Assembly (NCBI RefSeq): GCF_002994745.2 | Contig: NC_037094.1 | Location: forward strand, 65,688,989 to 65,752,988 | Length of the DNA stretch: 64,000 nucleotides | Source of the DNA: Rosa chinensis | Taxonomy: Eukaryota > Streptophyta > Magnoliopsida > Rosales > Rosaceae | Direction: 5' to 3' | In this document: piece by piece, positions 32,974 through 43,495 of the stretch | How positions within the stretch are numbered: the stretch's first letter is position 1 | How the letters are laid out: each line of letters begins with the position of its first letter | Position numbers and translations under genes: made by a program | Notes under the pieces: generated by a model | What the model saw: the letters and a program-made list of their open reading frames with translations, nothing else | Databases searched by the model: none | What the model was told of the DNA's origin: nothing

Positions 32974-34035
32974 GGGAGCTTCTATTCATACCTCTAAAAT
33001 TGGCATTTGGACCTCCCCACTTAAAAGACCTCTAACTTATTTTTACAAATAATCAATTTGCTATGTACACCTCCTAATTTTCCCACAATGCCACTCGTTC
33101 AATAAATAAAAATCTCTTGTTTAAAGATAGCTTCTATTCATACTTTCAAAATTGAAATTTAGACCTCTCTCTTTTTCCAAGTGAAGAAGAAACTAACCAA
33201 ACTTCTCTATTGAGATCACAGTTACCAGTTTAAACCAAAAAGATGAACAAAAAAAGAAAAGAAAGATATTGAAACATTTCAAATTCTTCATTGTTTTGTA
33301 TGACCTATTGGTCAAACATGTCATCCTTTTCCATCCCTAAAATCACAATTCAGTAGATTTACAAGAAGACAAAAAAAAAAAAAAGATCCTGCATTTCACT
33401 AAATCTAGTCTTAGATCAAGATCTTCTATACAAACCATTTGAGAACCGCATATGAAAACCCAAAAAATTTACCATTTGAATCTTAATGTTTGATTGTAGA
33501 TGCTTGTTTACTATCGATTGAAAAAAAAAAGAGAATTATTTCTATCAGACCTTGCAGTAACATTCTTACTCCCCCTAATTCACAAAATCCAGTCTCAAAT
33601 TAAAATCTTTATACGTATACCGAATTCAAACCACACATGAAACCCCAAAAAGAAAACCCATCTAATTAATCTTAATGACTGACCCTATTTTCAATCTCCA
33701 TGAACCTAAAGAAATGAAATCGACAAAATTAAACATTCAATTCTTAGCGATTTCCTCAATTAAAGCCATCGCCTGGTTCCATGGATGCTTTGCTCAATTA
33801 TTAATTGTCACTTTCTTCTATCGATTTGATATATATTTTAGCGTTTATGTTAGAGGGGAAAGTTTTCTCCAAGTTGAAGACTACGTACTATTTGTAGAGA
33901 TAAGAATAGCTTTTAATTTTTTTTCTCTCTTTTGTGTCTTTATTGGTAATTTGACATAAGTTGACAAAGTCAACTATCACCTAGAAAAATAGAGAGGTCC
34001 AAATACCAATTTTGGAGATATGAATAGAAACTCCC
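32974..34035. mobile_element. Mutator-type MITE, 1.06 kb
   Basis: Terminal inverted repeats of about 45 bp: the left starts GGGAGCTTCTATTCATACC and the reverse complement of the right starts GGGAGTTTCTATTCATATC. It is flanked by perfect 9-bp duplications TTTAAAAAT (32,965-32,973 and 34,036-34,044). A third TIR-like segment lies inside at about 33,127-33,170. A 94-codon frame at 33,675-33,959 has no recognisable domain. Long TIRs and 9-bp duplications point to the Mutator superfamily. It is a different family from the pair at 4.8-7.3 kb. Confidence 0.85.
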
Positions 34036-34044
34036 TTTAAAAAT

Positions 34045-34455
34045 TTTCATTGTTGTATGCTTGCATCAAGAAAGATTAAAAATATATACTGCAAGTTTGC
34101 TTTGAATTGAGTTTCTTTCCTAACTATATGAGATTATTTGGCCATATTTAGCTTCTATTTGTCATTGCTTCTAATTTTAAAAAAATTTGAAAAGTGTTTA
34201 TTTATTTATTTTTTATAAAGAAGCACTTGAAAAATACTTTTCGAAACCACTCTCAAGTCTGTCTAAAACTCAGTCACTTTATTTTTATTTATTTTTTCGA
34301 TTTTGAGATATATAACTAATTTTCTTCATTAATCAAAAGCACTTCTAGCCCTCCAAGAAGCAGGCCCTCACAAACTCAGTCCCTGCACACATTTGTTTGA
34401 TATAGGTTAATGACTTGAGATCTGTGATCTCTGTACATTCTTGGGATGCATCAGA
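34045..34455. other. Stretch without a recognised gene
   Basis: AT-rich. An AAGCACTT-type motif recurs in direct and inverted form at 34,222-34,340, which hints at a further small MITE, but its ends could not be placed. Confidence 0.4.
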
Positions 34456-34463
34456 TTGATACA

Positions 34464-34981
34464 CAAGAGCGTAGCTAGCCTAGGGTGAGAAGGGTCAATT
34501 GACCCTTCTCAATTTTTAGAAAATCCTTAATTAGTCTCAATTTTCAAAATTCAATACAAATTTATCTTAATTAGTTTTAATTATCCTTGAACTTTAATGG
34601 AATGAAATAATATTTAACACTATTAATACACTGCATATATCTAATTAATAATCTTTTCAAGGTTTTCTTACCCTATTGATCGATATATGCCCATATGCGC
34701 ATGTTTACGATTCTTTGTTAATATGCTAAATTGAAGTAACACATAATTTTTTCTATATTTATCGTTCATCTTGAATCCCAAAATTTATTCAACATGATTT
34801 AAGGATGTTTCAATTTCAGCATTAGTACAAGAAATATTACACCTAAATTTTCTTAAGGGTCTATATATATATATATATATATATTTTTTTGGGCAAAATA
34901 TTATGTTATTTTTAGAGGACGACTGAAAATGAGTATAATAAAGTTTGACCCTCCTAAGTGAGATTTTTGGCTACGCCACTG
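34464..34981. mobile_element. hAT-type non-autonomous element
   Basis: The left end is CAAGAGCGTAGCTAGCC; the reverse complement of the right end is CAGTGGCGTAGCC. It is flanked by perfect 8-bp duplications TTGATACA (34,456-34,463 and 34,982-34,989). 518 bp, with a TA microsatellite at about 34,862-34,884. Its ends resemble those of the elements at 25,597 and 52,854, so these may be related families. Confidence 0.7.
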
Positions 34982-35474
34982 TTGATACATACATTGATGG
35001 TGAAGAGTTTCAATGTTGCAGTGGTGGAATATCGTCTGCATGTTGATCCAAATGGCGGTCATCACTTTTTGTGCGTAAAGAGGATAGTCTTCTTGTCTAC
35101 GAGCTCTACTAAAATTTTTCGGGCTACGTACCTGTGTACTATGAGTTTGGTTTTGGGATGTCTAGTATTCGTATAGTTATTAACGATTATTGTACTTTCT
35201 TTGTTCAGAGTGGGCCGTTAGCAGAGCAAGATTTTAATGAGGTCACTTTAGTTGCAATTCTAGCTTTATGGTCTTAATTTTTAGATGAAAGAAAGTAAAA
35301 ACCACTTTTTCACTTCTTCCAATCGAATATATATGTTTTTTTTTTTTCAAGAAGAAACAAACAACCTTCAGTATTCAAGTCTCATTTCACAAGAAGTTAA
35401 GGAAAACAAGTTAGAAGAGTCGTGATCTCTTTCTCTCTGACTTAGGGTTAGGAATTTTCTGTGCAATTTTCAAT

Positions 35475-36667
35475 GATAAGTTCTGTTGATGCCATAACTG
35501 CTCGTCTTGCTTCCTCCTTTGCTATCGTTGAGGGGAAAAAGCAGGTCGATCTGCAACCTACACAAGGGAAAGGTCTGCACCAGGCAGACGTTTTCTTGGT
35601 CGGAAAGCTTCTCACCTCTTGGGAGTACAAAGTCAGATCCTTCCTTGGGATGTTTCGCAATGCTTGGAGAGTGAATGGATCGTTGCAGGTGGAGGAGGCT
35701 GAAAGGGCAGTGAATCCTTTTCACGTTGTCTGATGCTGCTGATCGTGATCGAATTTGAAAGGGAACCCCGTGAGGCTACAATCATGCGCCAGTAGCCCTA
35801 GCCTACTATGACGACCTCACTGATATCGAGACCGTATCGTCCACCTTGTTCTCATATTGATCACGCTGCAAGGCATCCCACCAGCTTTTCGGTCGGAAAG
35901 GGTGATGAAAATGATTAGTTATACTATTGGGGACTTCCAAGAGATTGACAAACCTGGCAAATGGGCTGGAAAGCTTTGAATTAGGGTTGAGATCCCGTTC
36001 AATCATCCTCTGTCATTCAAACGTTGGTATTGGGTAGAAGACAAAGTTGAATTTCTCTGCAACTTCAGGTACGATAAGTTGTTTGGTCGATGTGCTACTT
36101 GTGGATTTGTCACTAATGTAGGACTTCCTGCTTGGGTCTGGCATTGGATGAAGATGATACTAGGGAAGAGCGCACTGTTCTGGGCGCTCAGATGGTGGAG
36201 GTACCACCTATGACAGTGCTGCAATTGGTCAGTGCATCAGCGACTGTACCTGGTATGATAACGAGTAGCAGAATCAGTGTAGGTACTAGGCCAGGTTAGG
36301 GTTTCGGCTACAGGTCTGAACCTAACAGGTAAGCGGTGGGGTAGGGAGGAAGAGGGTGTCTCTATTTCTCCTAAGAAAATGAAACTAAGCCTTGCAGTAG
36401 GGAAGAAATTTGAATTTGGAACCGGAGAACTTGGGGTTGGTGCCAGTGGTGCAAAATGAGGATAATAGTGGTTAGTTGAAAAGGAAGCGAGGCAGGCTTG
36501 CTGGTAGCAAGAACAAGTTGCCATATGGTGAAAAAAAGAAGGCAGGAAAGGCTGATAATGGTAGTGAGAAGACAAGGGCAGCCAAGAAACAATTATGGCC
36601 AAAGCTCGACAAGGTTGATATTGCTTCAAGCTCCAACTCAAAAGGGAAGGAGCTAGTTATTTTCTAG
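35475..36667 (+). pseudogene. LINE ORF1 (DUF4283 Gag-like), broken
   Basis: The frame begins MISSVDAITARLASSFAIVE and runs to 35,733. It then continues in other frames: DAADRDRI-type sequence, YYDDLTDIETVSSTLFSY, FNHPLSFKRWYWVEDKVEFL, FRYDKLFGRCATCGFVTN, and a basic tail ending SSNSKGKELVIF at 36,667. This is the DUF4283 plus CCHC-like (zf-CCHC_4) order of plant LINE ORF1 proteins, which bind the element's RNA. Several frameshifts and stops inactivate it. No ORF2 endonuclease or reverse transcriptase follows; a LINE-like 3' tail ending near 36,975 does. Confidence 0.75.
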
Positions 36668-36980
36668 TTTTCTATCAAAATTTCATTAAGCATGTGTGAG
36701 TCTGGTTTAACTTCTATATGTCTTCTATGACGTTTCTAGTCTTTATTTGTACCACAATTGCGTGTCTGGCAAATGAGGGCTAGTTGAATGATTTCTTTTT
36801 TGTAGAAGGTGAGGTTTGATTACTCTTGTATAGACTTACTCAATAGTGAGCGTCCCAAAGATTGTAATAATTTGCTTTAGCTTAGATATGGTAGTCTGTT
36901 TCTTTGACTTTATTATGTAAGCTTTGTAAATTATAGCCTTTTGACTGTTAATCTAATGAATTTCAACTTCTATTTATAAA
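36668..36980 (+). other. Probable 3' tail of the ORF1-only LINE unit
   Basis: Non-coding stretch ending in TTAATCTAATGAATTTCAAC and an A-rich tract, like many plant LINE 3' ends. It directly follows ORF1, so ORF2 seems to have been deleted before or after insertion. Confidence 0.4.
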
Positions 36981-37056
36981 AAGAAATAACAAAAAAGAAA
37001 ACCTTTATTAATCAATCAATTGGGGGATATATATATATATACACACATATACATAC

Positions 37057-37393
37057 GGAGCTGATCGAGAGAGGATGTCAGCACTTTCGCTAAAGTGCGG
37101 ACGACGGCACTGCAGCCCAACTCAGGCCACGACGGTGCGGCGCCAGTTACCGGAGGGAGGCCAGGGGTCGGACGGACCAGTCTGCAGTCAGGTGGAGTCG
37201 CCGGCGACGAGGTTGCAGCGTTGCAGGTCAAGTTGCTGCCCAGAAACCTGCAACCTCGACCTCCTCCGACCTCGATCGCTGTCCAAAAGCCATCTGGGAT
37301 GCTTCCGGCCTCCTTCCGACCCGATTGGCGCCGCCGTCGAGGCCTGAGCGGGGCTTTAGCGATAGTGCGGACGTCCTCTGTTGATCGGACCTC
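37057..37393. mobile_element. GC-rich MITE in a TA/CA microsatellite
   Basis: Inverted ends of about 42 bp: the left has GGAGCTGATCGAGAGAGGAT then GTCAGCACTTTCGCTAAAG; the reverse complement of the right has GAGGTCCGATCAACAGAGGA then CGTCCGCACTATCGCTAAAG. TATATATATACACAC-type microsatellite lies on both sides, so the target duplication falls in simple sequence and cannot be read exactly. The inside is strongly GC-rich and open in two frames without a recognisable domain. Confidence 0.7.
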
Positions 37394-38490
37394 TATATAT
37401 ATATACACACACACACACGTATTTCGTTTTACTTGTCCCACTTAATTCGTTTAGGTAGTGCATCAAAGTTTATAGGGTTAAGAATGAGCTTTTATTCCAC
37501 ACATTCATGCTTGAGTTGTGGCTTGTGGATAAGCTGCATTGAGTATATACTATCCTTGTATAATATGATGAATTCATGTTTGAGTTGAGAATAGGAATGA
37601 GTGCACTAACTATTTACGGTGTTCGTAGGATTTTTGAATAAACTATGTCAATTATAAATGAAGAAATAAAGTTTTATGTTAGAAACAAAGATCAATTCGT
37701 TATCGTCTGCCCTAGGTATGAATTGCTAGACCATGCTGCAATCATTGATGATATAAAGTTGATTATGTTGTCCATTCATGATTCACAGATTTTTTTTTAC
37801 TCCTAGAACTAGTAATGTGGCAGCTCTTAGGCTATCTACTTATCTAGTGTAGCTTTTGATGAAGATCATGACTCAGTTTGGATTGATCATGCTCTGGAAT
37901 GCATTCTGGACGTTCTACATTCCAATTGTAATCAACATGTTTAAGATTTTTCTTCAAAAAAATTTAACGTCAGAGCAATTTGTAAATAATTAAAACGAAA
38001 CCGATATGAAAGTTTAATTGAATTCTTAGTGCGGTTTCAATTTTCAAAAATGAAAAGTCGAAGCCATAGCTTCGGTTAATACTGAAAAACCTTGACCAAT
38101 GAATCCGAGTCTACCCCTATTTTCCGATATTGTAAAATAAATAAAAAATTACAATATTATGTATCATCGTCATCTCATAGAACTCTATCTAATACAGGAC
38201 CCCGGGGGGAGGGGAGAAGGGTTGGTTTACCTCACCACCCAACACACAGTCAAGATACGGCAAGTGCAAAATTAACTCTTTCATTCATGAATCATGATGT
38301 ATGTCTGGTGACCCAAATTGGGGGTTTAAGAGAAAAGTCGAGGGAAGTTGATTTGAGGAGCATTAGAAGACAGACCCACCTTGTTGATCCATCTTTGATT
38401 AGACTTAAGAGAGAGAGAGAGAGAGACAGAAGAGATGGGGGTAGCTGGGAGTTGCTTCTAACAAAGGAAGATGGTGTGGCAGGGGCAGAT
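37394..38490 (+). other. Intergenic and upstream region of ACC1
   Basis: Unique AT-rich sequence without a recognised gene. A 214-codon open frame at 38,092-38,736 overlaps the ACC1 leader and CT repeat and has no domain; I regard it as non-coding. No TATA box could be placed with confidence. Confidence 0.45.
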
Positions 38491-38492
38491 AC

Positions 38493-38498
38493 CACGTG
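38493..38498 (+). promoter_or_regulatory. G-box (CACGTG) upstream of ACC1
   Basis: CACGTG lies about 1.0 kb before the ATG and roughly 70-100 bp before the likely start of the leader exon. It is a known bZIP/bHLH site in plants. The match is exact, but a six-base motif can occur by chance. Confidence 0.35.
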
Positions 38499-38559
38499 CA
38501 AGTCCTTATTAAAGCCGTTAAAAACTAGCAAAAACACAAACCTCCCCTCCCAAACCCAC

Positions 38560-38616
38560 ACCTACCTCTCTACAATTCATTTAAAAACTAAAATTGGGTC
38601 CAGAATTGTTTCTGTA

Positions 38617-38649
<33 letters not shown>

Positions 38650-39503
38650 GATCATCATTCCTCACATTTTCACATTCACACAAACACAAACACATTCTGG
38701 GTTCTCTCTGAAATTCTGAATAGCTCTGCCTCTTGATTCAAGGTAATGCTTACTACCCAGATACCAATTTGAAGCAGTTCGATCAAGGTTGAAGCTCCTG
38801 CTTCATTTTTCTTCACCAAGGTCTGCCACCCATTTCCTCTAACCCTTTAAAGGAATTTGCTTCATTTTTTTTTTTCCCTGAATTGCGTTTTTGCAAGTTT
38901 TTTTTTTTTTTTTGGACATAAGTAGTTGGGAAGTAGTTTAGTTATAGTTGGGATTGGAGTTGGTATTGAGAACTCCGAAAGATTGTGTCTTTGTGTGTTT
39001 GGTGTGGATTTGGGAACCAGTCTGCACTGTTATGGAGTTTATGGTTGAACAACGTTGTACTTGTTCCTTTCCTTTTTGGTAGTGCCCTATTCGATTGAAG
39101 TTGATGTTTATGCTACACTGCACCCAAAGACTATACCTTTAGGATGTGTTTGAATTGTCTAAGGTTCAGTTAGTGTAGCATTACAGCTCAAATTAGAGTT
39201 CATAATGGTATAGAATTAGATGCAAGTATCGAAACGCCACCCAAGTTTAACCAGGTTGATGTTTAAATTTGCTATTGTTTTGCAATTGGGATCATGAAGT
39301 TGATTGCTTTATGTTTGATGGATGAAAAAAAAAAAAAAAGAAGTTGGGGAGTTAGGAAAGGTCCAATTCAGAATTGCAGAAACTTTAATAAATCAATATT
39401 TTTTTGGACAGCTTATTTGGTTTCTATAGTATAGGAGATTCATCAAATTTGTTCCTTGAAGTTAAATTGGCCCGGTTGATGAATTGATTTATTGCTCTGC
39501 AGG
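38560..39503 (+). other. ACC1 5' leader: CT repeat and 5' UTR intron
   Basis: The leader exon probably ends at 38,742 (CAAG/GTAATG), and the intron ends at 39,502 (CTCTGCAG), one base before the ATG. The exon carries a CT microsatellite at about 38,622-38,648, common in plant 5' UTRs. The transcription start was not resolved. Long first introns in the 5' UTR often raise expression of housekeeping genes; this is inference here. Confidence 0.65.
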
Positions 39504-42500
39504 ATGTCGGAAGCTCAAAGGAGATTGTTGACAACTGTTAGTCTTCCTCGTAATAATGGTTACGTAAATGGGGGACTATCAATCAGGTCCCCTGCTGCAG
39601 CACCTGCAGTTGAGGAGTTCTGCTATGCCCTTGGTGGGAAGAAGCCAATCCATAGCATTTTAATAGCAAACAATGGAATGGCAGCAGTCAAGTTTATACG
39701 TAGTGTGAGGACGTGGGCTTATGAAACATTTGGTACAGAAAAGGCTGTTTTGTTGGTGGCCATGGCCACACCAGAAGACATGAGAATCAATGCAGAACAC
39801 ATTAGAATTGCTGATCAGTTTGTGGAAGTTCCTGGTGGAACTAACAATAATAACTATGCCAATGTGCAACTCATTGTAGAGGTGTGTATGCTAAGCTCTT
39901 AACTCTTATATACTTTCATGTGTTTCCATAGTTTTTCTTTTATTACTATAAAGTGTGACCAGAAAGCAAAAATCCCAATAAATCCAGGACCCTGGTTTGA
40001 TTTTACATTTATTTTTTTGCCAATGGATTTTAATAGTAAAGAAGATAATATAAAAATGTGGGTTAATAATTTAGGTAATAAAACTATTAATTGATGAGGC
40101 TATTGATGGGCTATTTTTCCCAGAATTTCTAGCAGATAGAGATGGGAGTCGTGTTTCTATACTTGTGAGCTATATCTCTTGTTGTATCTGTCACTGTGAA
40201 AACTGTGGAGTTCACTTGAGCAAAGTTTTTGACCTCTAAAGCAGATACTTCCTCCCTAACATGGTTGCAATTCCTGAACAGATTTTCTGGCTCTTTGTTT
40301 CATTGGCTACCAAATGTGAAGCAAATTGAGCTAATTCAGTAAACCATGCTTCATTATTTTGCCCTTGTCATCTAACAATATATTTCTCCCAATGTATTGG
40401 TGTATTATCAACCGAATATCTCAAACTGAGAGCATTTCTAGTTACCAAAGTAGCCTCATTGCATACCACTTCATTGGATAATAAATTGAACATGACATAA
40501 GATGCTGTATTACTTCACTTGTAGTTCTGAAACATTTCGTGAGTTTATGTAGAACTTATTAGTGATTCACATGAACTCGTTGTTCTTTACTACCCAGATG
40601 GCAGAGATAACACATGTTGATGCAGTTTGGCCTGGTTGGGGCCATGCATCTGAGATCCCTGAGCTTCCAGATGCATTGACTGCAAAGGGCATCATATTTC
40701 TCGGGCCACCAGCTGTATCTATGGCAGCATTAGGAGATAAAATTGGTTCATCATTAATTGCTCAAGCTGCTGAAGTACCCACCCTTCCATGGAGTGGATC
40801 ACATGTATAATTTTTCACTGAAATTTGTGCCCTGTTTTTCCTTTGGTTTCTGTTGCAGTATTGTTGCAGATGTAATATTGTTAATATCTGATTTCCAGGT
40901 GAAAATTGCTTCAGACAGCTGCCTGGTTACAATCCCAGATGAAATGTATCGAGAAGCATGTGTTTACACAACAGAGGAAGCGATTGCAAGTTGTCAGGTT
41001 GTTGGTTACCCAGCCATGATTAAGGCATCATGGGGTGGTGGTGGTAAAGGCATAAGAAAGGTTTGCTTCATGCATGACATTGTTGCCTTTTTAGTTTCTT
41101 CTGAACTTATATTATTTACTTGACAAAGTTGTAATCTAGCTTTTAATCTTATATAGGCGAAGTTTTCTCAAAAGCCAAAAAACGAAGGAAAAAAAAAACC
41201 AATACTATATGCAATAACCCGTTCGCTAAGCCTGGAATGAGTTTCATTAGCTTATCTAACTTGTTAATGAGTTTGATTGAATCTTTATCACGCCTTTTTG
41301 AGAAATTCGCTGAATTGAATTTTTTGACCTTTCTAGGTCCATAATGATGATGAAGTTAGGGCATTGTTCAAGCAAGTCCAGGGTGAAGTTCCTGGATCTC
41401 CCATATTCATAATGAAAGTCGCATCCCAGGTTAGATCATCTATTGCATTTTAATATAGACGAGCTTAATTGTTGGACTCAGCTCATATATTGCCAATTTA
41501 ACTAATGATTTATTTTATCTATCAGAGCCGACATTTAGAAGTCCAGTTACTATGTGATCAGCATGGAAATGTTGCAGCTTTGCACAGCCGTGATTGCAGT
41601 GTTCAAAGGAGGCACCAGAAGGTAATCTTGCTGTGACATAGTAAACTTGATATGATGTGTTTCACTAGTCACTTATTTAGTCTATTAAGGACTTCAGATA
41701 CTCTTCTTTTTTCAACTAAAGATTTCTTTTTCTTGTTTATTAGTGCACTGTATTGGCTATTGGAATTGTTTTCTGATGAAGAATAATTTTTCTTGTTTTA
41801 TGTTCTATAGATTATTGAGGAGGGTCCAATAACTGTAGCTCCACCAGAGACAATTAAAAAGTTGGAGCAGGCGGCTCGAAGGTTGGCTAAAAGTGTTAAC
41901 TATGTTGGAGCAGCTACTGTTGAGTATCTGTACAGTATGGACACTGGCGAGTACTATTTCTTAGAGTTGAACCCTCGGTTGCAGGTATGTTATTTCGATT
42001 CAAGCCTTAACTTTGGCGGCAGTCTCATTTTAGCTTATGGTTCTTGTTAAACACTGTTTTAAATTTGTTTTGGTCATCAAATAATACATTGACAAATGTA
42101 TTGTGTGCGCTTCAAGTAAGATAGAAAGAAACTATGCTTTTTATATGCTACCCAAGCCATCAGTCTTAATGCAACCTCTTAGAAAAAATTGAAATCATAT
42201 GATCAGTAGAATCGCAAGAATTTCATATAGCTTCTACTACTGCCTATGCATGGGCAAACTGAGCTTCTATTCTTGCATCTTTTTCTCAAGACATTTAGTT
42301 TCGAGAGTGCTAAATGTGTATATTTAATTCAATGTAGGTGGAGCACCCAGTCACTGAGTGGATAGCAGAAATAAATCTGCCAGCAGCCCAAGTTGCAGTT
42401 GGGATGGGCATTCCTCTCTGGCAAATTCCTGGTATCATCTTAATTTCTGGATTTCTTTTTTTCAAATATATAATTATATATTTGAGTTAAACTTTTAATT

Positions 42501-43495
42501 TGGTCAAGTTTTCTTTTTCATTTATTCATTTGATTAGAGATAAGGCGGTTCTATGGAATGGAACATGGTAGTGGATATGATGCTTGGAGAAAGACGTCAG
42601 CTGTTGCCACCCCATTTGACTTTGACAAGGCAGAATCTACAAGGCCAAAAGGTCATTGTGTTGCTGTGCGTGTAACAAGTGAGGATCCAGATGATGGCTT
42701 TAAACCTACTAGTGGGAAAGTTCAGGTTTGTTATCATGACTCATCAGTTTCACCTTTTCTTTCTTTACCATAATGCTTTGAGGGACCTACTCTGAGTTAC
42801 TCTACTATATGCAGGAGCTGAGTTTTAAAAGCAAGCCAAATGTTTGGGCGTACTTTTCTGTTAAGGTAAAATCTTGCAAGTTGATAACAATGCATTTCCT
42901 CAGAAAAGATATAGAAAGAAGGAAAATATAAAAATATAATTCTCAGACTAATTCTGATAGATGTTTTTGACTTGCAGTCTGGAGGGGGGATTCATGAGTA
43001 CTCAGATTCCCAGTTTGGTAAGTATGCTGTTTATGTTTTTAATTTCTATTTTATTGGGTAATAGCTAAATGACAATCTAAATAATGTAGGACCATACAGT
43101 CTGAAAGCTCAATGCATAGTCTTCAATCTACTTGGCCAATGTTTTGCTTTCTAAGATCATTCTGCTGGTGGATATTTTCTTGGTTAAGATTTGTTATGCC
43201 TTAATGTGATTCTCTTTGGTTCTTTGCTCAAGTTATATATGGATATAAATTGTAACACATAACACTTCTTTCAGAAAGATTGTGAACAGAAATGTTTTCA
43301 CTGTGGTTTATAAAAATCAGTTGTCAGTCTCTGATGCTAACATATTTCAAATTATACTTTTGTTCTCCAGGACATGTTTTTGCATTTGGAGAGTCTCGAG
43401 CTCTAGCTATTGCAAATATGGTTCTTGGGCTGAAGGAAATTCAAATTCGAGGAGAAATTCGTACAAATGTGGATTATTCAATAGATCTTTTACAT
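39504..43495 (+). other. ACC1: ACC1 exons 1-11, biotin carboxylase domain
   Basis: Exons: 39,504-39,881; 40,598-40,804; 40,899-41,060; 41,337-41,429; 41,526-41,621; 41,811-41,984; 42,338-42,431; 42,538-42,725; 42,815-42,865; 42,978-43,017; 43,371-43,495. Landmarks are [16 protein letters not shown] (N-terminal nucleotide fold), [14 protein letters not shown], the ATP-grasp Gly-rich loop [13 protein letters not shown] (about residues 237-249), [11 protein letters not shown] and [16 protein letters not shown]. This domain carboxylates biotin with ATP and bicarbonate. Three of the exons are under 60 nt. Confidence 0.9.

Noticed and set aside
37075..37445. Overlapping 90- and 116-codon frames in the GC-rich MITE
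   Set aside because: They span the inverted ends and the microsatellite of the element and have no domain; they look like open frames caused by base composition.
38092..38736. A 214-codon plus-strand frame upstream of ACC1
   Set aside because: It overlaps the probable promoter, leader and CT repeat of ACC1, has no recognisable domain, and its C-terminal part is the translation of the microsatellite.
39504..39620. A plastid transit peptide on the acetyl-CoA carboxylase
   Set aside because: Only about 35 residues precede the carboxylase domain, with no long Ser-rich basic region, and the upstream exon is non-coding.
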